NCBI RefSeq assembly: GCF_945952435.1
Contig: NZ_CAMFHZ010000015.1
Span: 1-64,000 of the forward strand
Direction of reading: 5' to 3'
Source of the DNA: an uncultured Microbacterium sp.
GTDB lineage: Bacteria; Actinomycetota; Actinomycetes; Actinomycetales; Microbacteriaceae
Length of the DNA: 64,000 bases
The notes beneath the pieces were generated by a model. It saw only the letters and a list, made by a program, of their open reading frames with translations, ran no database searches and was not told the DNA's origin. This document shows positions 51,087-59,791 of the stretch, one piece after another (position 1 is the first letter of the stretch; each line of letters opens with the position of its first letter). A program made the translations under genes and the position numbers.

Positions 51087-51847
51087 CCCGACACATCCTG
51101 AGCGACGCCCGCGCACTGACGGGACGCTCGCTCCGGCACATCCTGCGCAGCCCCGACACGATCATCACCACCGCGGTGACGCCGATCGCGCTCCTGCTGC
51201 TGTTCGTGTTCGTGCTCGGCGGGGCGATCCGGACCGGATCCGATCAGTCCTACGTCGCGTACATGCTGCCGGGCATCCTGCTCATCACGGTGGCGTCGGG
51301 CATCGCGTACACCGCGTACCGGCTGTTCCTGGATCTGCAGGGCGGGATCTTCGAGCGCTTCCAGTCGATGCCGATCGCGCGGTCCAGCGTGCTGTGGGCC
51401 CACGTGCTCACCTCGCTCGTCGCGAACGTGGTGTCGGTGGCGATCGTCACGGGGGTGGCGTTCGCGATGGGTTTCCGCACCGGCGCATCCTTCGGGGCCT
51501 GGCTCGCGGTGGCGGGGATCCTCATCCTGTTCACCCTGGCACTCACCTGGCTCGCCGTGATCGCGGGCCTCAGCGCCAAGACCGTGGACGGGGCGAGCGC
51601 GTTCAGCTACCCGCTCATCTTCCTCCCGTTCGTCAGCTCCGCGTTCGTGCCGACCACCTCGATGCCGGGTCCGGTGGCCTGGTTCGCCGAGTACCAGCCG
51701 GTCACGTCGATCGTCGACACGATCCGGGCGCTCTTCGCCGGGACACCGGTCGGCGCGAGCATCTGGATCGCGCTCGCCTGGCTCGTCGGGATCCTCGTCG
51801 TCGCCTACGCGGCCGCGATCGTCGTCTACCGGAAGCGGATCGGCTGA
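51083..51847 (+). CDS. ABC-2 type exporter permease
   Basis: This 254-residue protein has six membrane helices and the ABC-2 pattern LLLLFVFVLGGAI, YMLPGILLITVASGIAYTAYRLFLDLQGGIFERFQSMPIARS and SSAFVPTTSMPGPVAWFAEYQPVT. It is the DrrB-type partner of the ATPase, whose stop it overlaps as ATGA. Together they export a drug or lipid-like molecule. Confidence 0.92.
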   Translation: MTRHILSDARALTGRSLRHILRSPDTIITTAVTPIALLLLFVFVLGGAIRTGSDQSYVAYMLPGILLITVASGIAYTAYRLFLDLQGGIFERFQSMPIARSSVLWAHVLTSLVANVVSVAIVTGVAFAMGFRTGASFGAWLAVAGILILFTLALTWLAVIAGLSAKTVDGASAFSYPLIFLPFVSSAFVPTTSMPGPVAWFAEYQPVTSIVDTIRALFAGTPVGASIWIALAWLVGILVVAYAAAIVVYRKRIG

Positions 51848-51885
51848 GCTCGGCCTCCACCGGTCCTGCGAGCATCCGAACCGGA

Positions 51886-51927
51886 TCGAACCGCCTTCGA
51901 CGCCCTGTGCGTGCGGAGGCGGTTCGA
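51886..51927. terminator. Bidirectional terminator between exporter and ECF genes
   Basis: TCGAACCGCCTTCG (51886-51899) and CGGAGGCGGTTCGA (51914-51927) pair with one mismatch in the gap between convergent stop codons. Confidence 0.75.
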
Positions 51928-51941
51928 CGCGGTTCGGGCCG

Positions 51942-54497
51942 TCACGGCCGCCAGGGGAAGAACGCGACGGCGATCGCCGCCGACGCGAGGAACATCAGGA
52001 TCGGGAACGCCACGTCGCGCGCACGGAACGGGCTCTCGTGCCTCTCGGTGCGAGTCGGGTAGGCGCCGAACGCCCGCGAGTCCATCGCCAGCGCCACACG
52101 CTCGGCGTGCCGGATCGCGCCCGCGAGGAGCGGCACGATGTATCCCCAGCCGCGCGCGATCCGGGCGAACGGTCCGCGGCCTCCGTGCGTGCCGCGGACG
52201 CGATGCGCGGCCCTGATCGTCTGCAGTTCGTCGCCGAACCGCGGGACGAACCGGTAGGCCGCCAGCGCCGCGTACCCGATCCGGTAAGGGACGCGCAGCT
52301 GCTGGACGCCCGCTCGCACGAGCTCCGGTCCGGTGCTGGTCAGGCCGGGGATCAGGGCCAGGGCGAGGATCGCGGCGAGGCGCAGACCGGTCGCGAGTCC
52401 GACCTCGACGGCCCCCGCGTGCAGGGTCCACCCGCCGATCGTGAGCAGCGTCGGTGTTCGGGCGACCTGGGTCGGATCCGTCCACAGCGCCATCGCCGCT
52501 GACAGCACCAGCACGCCGACCGGCACCGCGACCATCAGCACGCCCCAGATCCGCCGACTCAGGTGCGCACCGGAGAGGACGATCGCGTACGCGAGCACGA
52601 GGAACGCCGCCGGGGTCGCGAGGTCGCGCACGAAGACGAGCAGGGTCATCGCGGGCAGTACGGCACCGAGCTTCGCGAGCGGGTTCAGCCGATGCAGCCA
52701 AGCGTGCGGCGGGAGGGTACCCCGCTCGGCGTACGGGTCGGTCGGGCGGTTCTGCGGCCGTGCCGGGACGTCTGGTGGGGCCAGGATCGGAGCAGGGGCG
52801 GCAGGGGCGTCCGTGAGCCGGGTGCGCAGGTCCGGGGGGATCACGCGGTACGCCTCCGGCAGCGGGATCAGTCCGTCCCGGACGAGGGTCGCGGTGGGGC
52901 CGGCGGCGCGGATTCCGCCGTCCTCCACCAGGATCGCGTGCGTCGAATGCCGGACGACGAGGTCGAGGTCGTGCGTGACCAGGAGGATCGTCGTCCCGGC
53001 GGCGCGGAGCTCCCGGAACAGCGCGAGCAGCTCCTCGGTGCGGGCGCGGTCCTGTCCGAACGTGGGCTCGTCGAGGACGAGCAGACGGGGCTCGGTGATC
53101 AGCGCCGTGCCGACCGACAGGCGCCGCTTCTCCCCGCCCGAGAGCAGGAACGGATGCACGTCGGCCTTCGCGGCGAGGCCGAACCGGTGGAGCATCGCAC
53201 CGACCCTCGCCCTGACCTCGGCGTCCGGTGTGCGACGCAGGCGGAGCCCGTGCGCGAGTTCGTCGAACACGGTGTGTGCGATGAACTGGTGCTCCGGGTT
53301 CTGGAAGACGAAGCCGATCCGCGCGGCGAGGGTGCGCGGATCGGCGCTGGCCGGATCCAACCCGCCCGCACGCACGCGTCCACGGGGTGGGGGGACGACC
53401 CCGGCGAGAGCCTGGACGAGCGTGCTCTTGCCTGCGCCGTTCGGGCCGATCACGGCGGTGATCGAGGCGGTCGGGACGTCGAGGTCGACGCCCCGCAAGA
53501 CCGGGACGCCGCGGCGGTGCACGTCGAGGTTCCGCGCGGAGACGATCGGATCATGGGTCGGGCCGTCGATCGGACCGACGCTCGCGCGGCTGACCACCGC
53601 TGCGCTCGGGGTCTCTCCCGCGGTGATCCCGGCCCGTGCGAGAGCGCTCAGGAGCTCGTCGGGCGTGAGGGGCAGCGGGGCGATCGCGCGAAGGGCGAGT
53701 GCGGGGATCCGCTCGTCCAGCCGCAACGCGGCCAGGGCTGCGGTGGGCAGCGCGACGCCCAGTGCCAGGAGCTCGGCCGCGTGCGCGCGCAGGGTCTCCG
53801 CGATCGGTCCGTCGAACGCGATCCTCCCCTCGTGGTCGAGCACGATCACGCGTGTCGCGATCTCCTGCGCACCGTCGACGTCGTGCTCCACGAGCACGAT
53901 CGCTCGGTCGTGTGCGGCGGCGATGTCGGCGAGCGCCGCGTGCACATCGGCGGTGCCCTGCGGATCGAGGTTCGCCGTCGGCTCGTCGAGGACGAGCACC
54001 GGTGCACCCGTCGCGAGGGCGGCCGCGATCGCGAGGCGCTGCTTCCCGCCGCCGGACAGCCGGTCCGGATTGTCGTGACGCCGCTCCCAGAGGCCCATGC
54101 GCCGCAGTGCCGCCTCCGATCGGGCGAGCACCGCCGGCACGGGCAGCCGCAGGTTCTCCAGCGCGAAGGCCGTGTCGTCGAGCACGGATCCGGTGATGAT
54201 CTGCGCATCCGGATCCTGGAACACGGTCGAGACGAGGCTGCTCAGCTCGGCGACCGGGGTGGTCGCGGCATCGAGACCCGCCACGCGGACGGATCCGGCC
54301 ACCTCGGCGTCGAGGGAGTGCGGGATGAGCCCGCCGAGGGCGAGGGCGAGGGTCGACTTTCCCGATCCGGACGGCCCGAGCAGCAGCACGACCTCGCCCG
54401 CGTGCACGTCGAACGACACCGATCGAACGGCGGGCTGGGTCGCGCCGGGGTGCGCGATGGTGAGATCGCGCACGCTCAGCAGCGGGGCGGCGGGCAC
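51942..54497 (-). CDS. ECF transporter: two ATPases fused to the EcfT membrane component
   Basis: This 851-residue protein carries a whole energising module in one chain. ATPase 1 (residues 1-~260) has GPSGSGKST, LSGGGKQRLAIA and VLVLDEPTANLDP. ATPase 2 (~315-540) has GPNGAGKST, LSGGEKRRLSVG and LLVLDEPTFGQD. From ~600 an EcfT-type membrane domain follows, with PLAKLGAVLPAMTLLVF, about five helices and AYRFVPRFGDELQTIRAAHRVRG, the coupling helices. The vitamin- or metal-binding S component is the gene upstream. The GTG start has AGAGGA in front. An iron-box-like palindrome overlaps its promoter. Confidence 0.9.
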   Translation of the reverse strand: MPAAPLLSVRDLTIAHPGATQPAVRSVSFDVHAGEVVLLLGPSGSGKSTLALALGGLIPHSLDAEVAGSVRVAGLDAATTPVAELSSLVSTVFQDPDAQIITGSVLDDTAFALENLRLPVPAVLARSEAALRRMGLWERRHDNPDRLSGGGKQRLAIAAALATGAPVLVLDEPTANLDPQGTADVHAALADIAAAHDRAIVLVEHDVDGAQEIATRVIVLDHEGRIAFDGPIAETLRAHAAELLALGVALPTAALAALRLDERIPALALRAIAPLPLTPDELLSALARAGITAGETPSAAVVSRASVGPIDGPTHDPIVSARNLDVHRRGVPVLRGVDLDVPTASITAVIGPNGAGKSTLVQALAGVVPPPRGRVRAGGLDPASADPRTLAARIGFVFQNPEHQFIAHTVFDELAHGLRLRRTPDAEVRARVGAMLHRFGLAAKADVHPFLLSGGEKRRLSVGTALITEPRLLVLDEPTFGQDRARTEELLALFRELRAAGTTILLVTHDLDLVVRHSTHAILVEDGGIRAAGPTATLVRDGLIPLPEAYRVIPPDLRTRLTDAPAAPAPILAPPDVPARPQNRPTDPYAERGTLPPHAWLHRLNPLAKLGAVLPAMTLLVFVRDLATPAAFLVLAYAIVLSGAHLSRRIWGVLMVAVPVGVLVLSAAMALWTDPTQVARTPTLLTIGGWTLHAGAVEVGLATGLRLAAILALALIPGLTSTGPELVRAGVQQLRVPYRIGYAALAAYRFVPRFGDELQTIRAAHRVRGTHGGRGPFARIARGWGYIVPLLAGAIRHAERVALAMDSRAFGAYPTRTERHESPFRARDVAFPILMFLASAAIAVAFFPWRP

Positions 54498-54520
54498 GGC
54501 GGATCCTCTCGGCAGGGTGC

Positions 54521-54539
54521 TTAGGCAAGCCTAACCGGG
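54521..54539. promoter_or_regulatory. DtxR/IdeR-like iron box
   Basis: TTAGGCAAGCCTAACCGGG agrees with the DtxR/IdeR consensus TTAGGTTAGSCTAACCTAA at about 14 of 19 positions and has perfect TTAGGC/GCCTAA arms. On the minus strand it contains TAGGCT, a -10 element for the ECF fusion gene, so binding would repress it. Confidence 0.6.
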
Positions 54540-54570
54540 CTGTTCCGGGGCGGGAGACGAGCCGGACGGA

Positions 54571-55116
54571 TCAGCGCTGCGCGACCCCGGCACGGCGCAG
54601 CAGGACGCCGATCCGCAGGCCGATCGCCGTCCAGAGCACCGGACCGAGCACCGCGATCGGCAGGTAGACGATCCGCGCCCAGAGCGGAAGCTTCGCGAGG
54701 TCCACGGCGAAGAAGACGACCACAGCGATGACCGCGCCGATGATCACCGCGGAGACGAAGAAGCGCACGGCGCCCCAGGCCCGGTATCGCGTGAGCGCGG
54801 CGACGCCCTCCTGGATGAGCCCGAACAACAGCGCCGTACCGAGGAACCGAGGGAACCAGATCGGGTTGAACGCACTGGCGACCAGGGCCGCCAGCACGTG
54901 CGTGAGCAGTGCGACGAGCGGTCGTCGCAGCACCTCCTGCGCGATGATCCCGGGCAGCACGTGCGAGCCGAGCACCAGCCCGTAGGCGAACGGCGCCCCC
55001 GCGATCACGGGGATCGTCACCCAGCCTGCGGCGGCGCCGAGCAGCCCGGTGGCGACGCCGATCGCGGCGCAGACCAGCAGGATGCGCGTGGGCAGAGGGG
55101 AGCGGGTGCGGGGCAC
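54571..55116 (-). CDS. ECF transporter S component, YkoE-like
   Basis: This 181-residue protein has about five to six membrane helices (LLVCAAIGVATGLLGAAAGWVTIPVIAG, LPGIIAQEVLRRPLVALLTHVLAALVASAFNP) and an internal GLIQEGVAALTRYRAWG. It resembles the YkoE family of S components, which are linked to thiamine precursors, although the iron box next to it leaves metal or heme as other options. TACGCT lies 6 bases before the GTG, consistent with a leaderless mRNA. The energising fusion gene follows 73 bases downstream. Confidence 0.78.
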   Translation of the reverse strand: MPRTRSPLPTRILLVCAAIGVATGLLGAAAGWVTIPVIAGAPFAYGLVLGSHVLPGIIAQEVLRRPLVALLTHVLAALVASAFNPIWFPRFLGTALLFGLIQEGVAALTRYRAWGAVRFFVSAVIIGAVIAVVVFFAVDLAKLPLWARIVYLPIAVLGPVLWTAIGLRIGVLLRRAGVAQR

Positions 55117-55197
55117 GGCCTCAGCGTAGCGGCGCCCGGCAAGCGCCGGGAGCGACGACGGACCGCGGGGGCGGCGGGGTCGCGCCGACGACGCCGG

Positions 55198-56139
55198 TCA
55201 GACGCGCCGGCGGCGAGGCATCAGACGCACGCCAGGGATCGGCGGAGCGGGGATCCGCTCGTCGCCGTGACCCACGACGTGGCCGAAGCGATCGGATCCG
55301 GCCTCCCAGTCCTCACGCGCCTGCACGATCTCCTCGTGGCTGCGGGCGGCGAAGTTCCACCACATCACGAGGTCGTCGGTGAACGGCTCGCCGCCGAGCA
55401 GGAACAGCAGGGCGCCGGTCTCGGACGACACCGTCACGTCGTCGCGCGCGTCGCCGAGGAACAGCACGTCGTCGGTGGACAGCGCCGCGTCCAGTCCGTC
55501 CGCCCCGGCGATCCGGGCATCGCCCTCGACGAGCAGCAGCCCGTGCTCCCATGCCGACTCGAGGGGCAGCCGCGTCCGCGTGCCCCGGTCGAGGCGGATC
55601 TCCGCGCCGACGATCGGCGTGTACGCCGTCGCGGGGGAGTCGACCCCGGCGTACGACCCCAACACGACGGTCACATCCGCATCCGGTCCCTCCTCGGCCG
55701 GCACGGAGACCCTCGGCAGCGATGCGTGGCTCTCGAAGCCCGCGGATCCGGTCGCTGCGCCGTCGGGAAGCACGACCCAGAGCTGCAGCGCGTCGAGCGG
55801 CCCCGCGTCCTCGCCGACCGAGTACTCCGAGTGCGCGATCCCGCGGCCTGCGGTCATCAGGTTCAACTGGCCGCGGTGCAGCACGACGTCGCTGCCGAGC
55901 GTGTCCCGATGGCGGATCTCGCCGACCAACGGCCAGGTGACCGTCTGCAGGCCGATGTGCGGGTGCGGTTCGACGCGCATCCGCACGTCGGCGGGGCCGA
56001 ATCGGTCGAGGAAGCACCACGCGCCGATCGTCGGGACGTCCTTGTTCGGCAGCACGCGCAGAACGTTCATCGCGCGCACGCCGCCCAGCGGCACCTCGCG
56101 CGCCGCGAGCACGACCGATCGCGGTCCGAGCGGAGTCAT
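55198..56139 (-). CDS. Pirin-family protein
   Basis: This 313-residue bicupin has the pirin metal site VEPHPHIGLQTVTWPLVGEIRHRDTLG and GRGIAHSEYS, followed by a second cupin with LLLVEGDARIAG and the C-terminal LLGGEPFTDDLVMWWNFAARSHEEI. Pirins are metal-binding proteins; some act as quercetinases or redox sensors. It starts inside the GNAT stop (ATGA), forming a two-gene operon. Confidence 0.9.
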   Translation of the reverse strand: MTPLGPRSVVLAAREVPLGGVRAMNVLRVLPNKDVPTIGAWCFLDRFGPADVRMRVEPHPHIGLQTVTWPLVGEIRHRDTLGSDVVLHRGQLNLMTAGRGIAHSEYSVGEDAGPLDALQLWVVLPDGAATGSAGFESHASLPRVSVPAEEGPDADVTVVLGSYAGVDSPATAYTPIVGAEIRLDRGTRTRLPLESAWEHGLLLVEGDARIAGADGLDAALSTDDVLFLGDARDDVTVSSETGALLFLLGGEPFTDDLVMWWNFAARSHEEIVQAREDWEAGSDRFGHVVGHGDERIPAPPIPGVRLMPRRRRV

Positions 56140-56495
56140 GCGTGCTCGGTGCCGGAGTCCGCGGACCCGCTTGCGGGGGCGTCGGAACCGTCGGAGGCTT
56201 CGGGGTCATCGGGGAACTCCACCTGCGCGCCGGGGACGTCGTGCGTGCGCAGATAGCGCGCGATGTAGGGGCAGTACGGCACGATCGTGAGGCCGGTGGC
56301 GACCGCGTCGGCGAGGGCGTCCTTCGCGAGGATCCCGGCGAGCCCCTGCCCTTGGAATGTCGGGTCGATCTCGGTGTGCGTGAAGAGGATCCGTCCGGGT
56401 CGGCGCTGGAACTCGGCGAAGCCGGCGAGAGCGCCGTCGACGGAGATCTCGTAGCGGGAGGCGGCGTCGTCGAGCGAGACGGAGATCTGCGGCAT
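56136..56495 (-). CDS. Small GNAT N-acetyltransferase (YjdJ type)
   Basis: This 119-residue protein has the short GNAT fold seen in YjdJ-like proteins: FAEFQRRPGRILFTHTEIDPTFQGQGLAGILAKDALADAVATGLTIVPYCPYIARYL. The QGQGLA loop binds acetyl-CoA. TACGGT lies 7 bases before this ATG, so the mRNA is probably leaderless; a GTG three codons earlier is the alternative. The target is unknown. Confidence 0.87.
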   Translation of the reverse strand: MPQISVSLDDAASRYEISVDGALAGFAEFQRRPGRILFTHTEIDPTFQGQGLAGILAKDALADAVATGLTIVPYCPYIARYLRTHDVPGAQVEFPDDPEASDGSDAPASGSADSGTEHA

Positions 56496-56551
56496 GGCAC
56501 CCACCGTACGCGTGCCGGCGGCGACCGGGGCGTTCTGCGCGAGATCGACCG

Positions 56552-56611
56552 TTGACGGGTGAGAGGTCGTGCCCTAGCGTAATTCGTACGCATCTAGAAG
56601 TAATTAGTACG
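56552..56611 (+). promoter_or_regulatory. Promoter and paired operator of the hexosaminidase gene
   Basis: TTGACG (56552-56557) and TAGCGT (56575-56580) are 17 bases apart. GTAATTCGTACG (56579-56590) and GTAATTAGTACG (56600-56611) are direct repeats 21 bp apart, two helical turns, lying on and just after the start point. The ROK regulator encoded downstream is the likely ligand. Confidence 0.7.
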
Positions 56612-56657
56612 ACGCCGCGCATGCCCGAGGCGTCCCGACGTCCGGAGAAGTGCCGCG

Positions 56658-58169
56658 ATGACGACGCCCGCCCTGATTCCCTCCCCTGCACGTCTGGCCG
56701 TGCGCGATTCGGCGCCGTTCGTGCTGAGCGCCGCGACGCCGCTCCGCGTGGCGGACCCCGATCTCCGCCGCGCGGCCGCGTCGGCGCTGCGCACGGCGAC
56801 GGGGCTCGCCCTGGACGACGGCGAGCGGATCGACGAGGCCGACGGGCGCGGGATCGACGCACCGTCGATCGTCATCGAGATCACCGGCGCCGGCGTCTCC
56901 CCCGAGGGCTACACGCTCGACGTCGCCGCGGACGGGATCCGGATCGCCGCGCCCTCCGCGGCGGGCGCGTTCGCCGGCATCCAGACCCTCGCCCAACTCG
57001 CGGTCGCCGGCCTGGAGATCCCCGCCCTCGCGATCGAGGACGCGCCGCGCTTCGAATACCGCGGCGCGATGCTCGACGTCGCCCGGCACTTCTTCCCCGT
57101 CGAGGTCGTCGAACGGCTCGTCGAGCGCCTCGCCGCGCTCAAGATCAACCACCTGCACCTGCACCTCACCGACGACCAGGGGTGGCGCATCGAGGTCCCC
57201 GGACGGCCCGCGCTGACCGGGATCGGGGCCGCCACGCAGGTCGGCGGATCCGCGGGCGGCTTCTACTCCGTCGAGGACTACCGCCGGATCGTCCGTCACG
57301 CCGAACGGCACTTCGTCACGATCGTCCCGGAGATCGACATGCCCGGCCACACGCACGCCGCGCTCGTGGCGTACCCCGAACTCGCGCCGGAGGGCATCGT
57401 GACCGAGCCCTACACGGGCACGGACGTCGGATTCTCCACGCTGGACACCCGCAAGGAGGAGACCTTCGCGTTCGTCGATTCGATCATCGCGTTCCTCGCC
57501 GCGGAGACGCCGGGGCCGTTCCTCCACATCGGCGGGGACGAGGCCCGCAGCACCGAGAGGGCAGAGTTCGAGGCGTTCCTGGCGCGGGCCACGCGCCTCG
57601 TCGCGGCGCACGGGAAGACTCCGATCGTCTGGCACGAGGCCGGCGCGTGCGCAGACCTCGCGCCAGGGACGATCGGTCAGTACTGGGGCCGCAGCGATGC
57701 GCCGGACGAGGACGCGGATCCGATCCGATCGATCGTCGACCAGGGCGGCCGCATGATCGCCTCGCCGGCCGACGCGGTCTACCTCGACATCAAGCCGACC
57801 CCTGACCACCCGATCGGTCTGACCTGGTCCGCACCGTCGATCTCGCTCGAACAGGCGTACGCGTGGGAACCGGCTGCCCTCCTCCCCGGCATCCCCGAGG
57901 ACGCGGTGGCCGGCGTCGAGGCGCCGCTGTGGACCGAGACGGTGGAGACCGAGGCGGACATCGAGGGCATGCTGTTCCCCCGGATGTTCGCGGTCGCAGA
58001 ACGCGCCTGGGCGGTCGACGCACCGGAGTGGCCGACCTTCGCCCGCCGCGTCGACGCCCTGCGTCCGCTGCTCGACCGGCTCGGCGTGCGTCCCGGCCCC
58101 GCGGGTCAGGGCATCGCCGCCCACCCGGTCGACGGGGACCCCGCGACCCCGGCGCCCCTCCCGGCATAG
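56658..58169 (+). CDS. Beta-N-acetylhexosaminidase, GH20
   Basis: This 503-residue enzyme has an N-terminal GH20b-like domain and the GH20 barrel: FEYRGAMLDVARHFFPVEVVERLVERLAALKINHLHLHLTDDQGWRIE, PEIDMPGHTHAAL and FLHIGGDEA with the catalytic Asp-Glu pair. It removes terminal GlcNAc or GalNAc from chitin oligomers or glycans. No signal peptide is seen, so it likely acts on imported oligosaccharides, which fits with the chitinase at 40.8 kb. The ROK regulator follows 115 bases downstream. Confidence 0.92.
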   Translation: MTTPALIPSPARLAVRDSAPFVLSAATPLRVADPDLRRAAASALRTATGLALDDGERIDEADGRGIDAPSIVIEITGAGVSPEGYTLDVAADGIRIAAPSAAGAFAGIQTLAQLAVAGLEIPALAIEDAPRFEYRGAMLDVARHFFPVEVVERLVERLAALKINHLHLHLTDDQGWRIEVPGRPALTGIGAATQVGGSAGGFYSVEDYRRIVRHAERHFVTIVPEIDMPGHTHAALVAYPELAPEGIVTEPYTGTDVGFSTLDTRKEETFAFVDSIIAFLAAETPGPFLHIGGDEARSTERAEFEAFLARATRLVAAHGKTPIVWHEAGACADLAPGTIGQYWGRSDAPDEDADPIRSIVDQGGRMIASPADAVYLDIKPTPDHPIGLTWSAPSISLEQAYAWEPAALLPGIPEDAVAGVEAPLWTETVETEADIEGMLFPRMFAVAERAWAVDAPEWPTFARRVDALRPLLDRLGVRPGPAGQGIAAHPVDGDPATPAPLPA

Positions 58170-58284
58170 GACGTCCTCCCTGCGCCGCCGCGGGCTCGGG
58201 GCCGCTCCCGCCCTCAGCCGCTATCGTCGACTCGGAAGCCGGATCCGTCCGGCATCGCGCGGCCCCGCGCGGGAGGGGAGCAGG

Positions 58285-59442
58285 ATGACCGGTGCCGACC
58301 GCCTGGGCGACCCTGGCCGCTCCGCGCTGCGTCGGCTGCGGACGACGCAGCGGATCGTCCCGCAGCAGGCCCGCGAGCAGAACAGGACCCTGCTGCTGCA
58401 GACGGTCTTCGCCGAGGGCCCCCTCAGTCGCGCCGAGCTCGCGCGCCGATCCGGGATCTCCGCGGTGAGCGTGTCGGATCTCGCGGGCGAGCTCGTCGAG
58501 AGCGGGCTGCTCGTCGAGACCGGCACGCAGCGCCACAGCGGCGCCGGCAAGCCCGCCGTGCTCCTCTCGGTGCGGGAGGACGCGTTCCGGATCGTCGCCC
58601 TCCACCTCTCCGACGCCGTGCGCTTCATCGGGGTCGTGACCGATCTGCGCGGAACGGTGCTGCATCGGGCGAGCGTCCCGATCGACGGGCGCGTCGGCGA
58701 GGAGGCGATCGAGGCGCTGCTCGGACTCGCGCAGCAGCTCGTCGACGCGGCCGAGGGGCCGGTGCTCGGGATCGGGATCGGCACGCCCGGCATCGTGGTC
58801 GACCGCCGGATCGTGCGTCGCGCGGACGTCCGCCGCTGGTTCGACCTCGACCTCGCCGCTCGCGTGACGGAGAGGCTGGGGCTGCCCGCGTACATCGAGA
58901 ACGACGGCAACGCGGCGGCACTGGGGATGTACACCCACGATCCCGAGGGGCGTGCGTCGCTGCTCGGGATCCTGCTCACGTACGGAGTCGGCGCGGGGCT
59001 CATCGTCGGCGGGGCGCTGGTCGAGGGCGACCGGTTCGCGGCGGGGGAGATCGGGCACCTGTCCGTGCAGCCCGACGGTCCGCTGTGCGACTGCGGACGC
59101 CGCGGCTGCCTGCAGCGCCTCGTCGACACGGCGCGGGTGCGGGAACGGCTCGCGGCGGTCCCGGAGCAGGAGAGGGACGGCGTGCTCGCGGAGGCCGGAG
59201 CGGTCCTGGGCACCGCGATCGCGCCCATGCTCGCCGTCACCGGCGTGGGATCCGTCTTCGTGTCGGGGCCCGACGACGTCGTGACCGGGACCTTCCTCGG
59301 CGCGTGCCGCGACGCCGTGCGGGCGCGGGTGCAACCGAGCGGGGAGGACGAGCTCGTGGTCGAGGCGGTGCACGACATCGAGGATCTGGTGCTCGTGGGC
59401 GTCTCCGCGCTCGTGCTCGAGGCGCGCCTGGGCCTGGCCTGA
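58285..59442 (+). CDS. ROK-family transcriptional regulator
   Basis: This 385-residue protein has an N-terminal MarR-like HTH (LLLQTVFAEGPLSRAELARRSGISAVSVSDLAGELVESGLL) and a ROK sugar-kinase-like domain with GIGIGTPGIV, ENDGNAAALG, GEIGHLSV and the zinc-binding CDCGRRGCLQ. NagC/XylR-type ROK proteins release DNA on binding a sugar such as GlcNAc-6-P. It probably controls the hexosaminidase through the repeated site at 56579-56611. The ATG follows GGGGAGCAGG. Confidence 0.92.
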   Translation: MTGADRLGDPGRSALRRLRTTQRIVPQQAREQNRTLLLQTVFAEGPLSRAELARRSGISAVSVSDLAGELVESGLLVETGTQRHSGAGKPAVLLSVREDAFRIVALHLSDAVRFIGVVTDLRGTVLHRASVPIDGRVGEEAIEALLGLAQQLVDAAEGPVLGIGIGTPGIVVDRRIVRRADVRRWFDLDLAARVTERLGLPAYIENDGNAAALGMYTHDPEGRASLLGILLTYGVGAGLIVGGALVEGDRFAAGEIGHLSVQPDGPLCDCGRRGCLQRLVDTARVRERLAAVPEQERDGVLAEAGAVLGTAIAPMLAVTGVGSVFVSGPDDVVTGTFLGACRDAVRARVQPSGEDELVVEAVHDIEDLVLVGVSALVLEARLGLA

Positions 59443-59450
59443 TGTCTGTC

Positions 59451-59720
59451 GGGTTCGTTGAGCGAGCCCGGCCGGAGCCCGAGCGAGACGAAACGGTGTG
59501 TGCGGGGTGGGGGCGTTTCGTCTTCGTCGCCGGCGGCGTCGTCGCTCAACGACCACCGGGTGGTGCGCTTTGGGGGTCGTTGAGCGAGCGGAGTGAGACG
59601 AAACGGGGTTTGCGGGGTGGGGGCGTTTCGTCTTCGTCGCCGGCGGCGTCGTCGCTCAACGACCACCGGGTGGTGCGCTTTGGGGGTCGTTGAGCGAGCG
59701 GAGCGAGACGAAACGGGGTC
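59451..59720. repeat. Tandem intergenic hairpin-type repeats (block 2)
   Basis: Two complete units and a partial one fill most of the 349-base gap between the ROK and recQ genes. The spacing between TGGGGGTCGT at 59571 and 59681 is exactly 110 bp, and those two units are nearly identical. The first left part is expanded (GAGCCCGGCCGGAGCCCGAG). Sequence matches block 1 at 1-280. The remaining bases 59721-59791 hold only the recQ promoter. Confidence 0.9.
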
Positions 59721-59779
59721 CCGGATTGCGGCGACGTCGCCCGTCGACCTCGGCGGACCCTGACGTCCGTGGCCCTCGT

Positions 59780-59791
59780 TACGCTGGAGAC
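59780..59791 (+). promoter_or_regulatory. -10 element of leaderless recQ
   Basis: TACGCT (59780-59785) lies 6 bases before the recQ ATG, which fits a leaderless transcript. GGAGA between them is too close to the ATG to act as a normal ribosome site. Confidence 0.5.
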
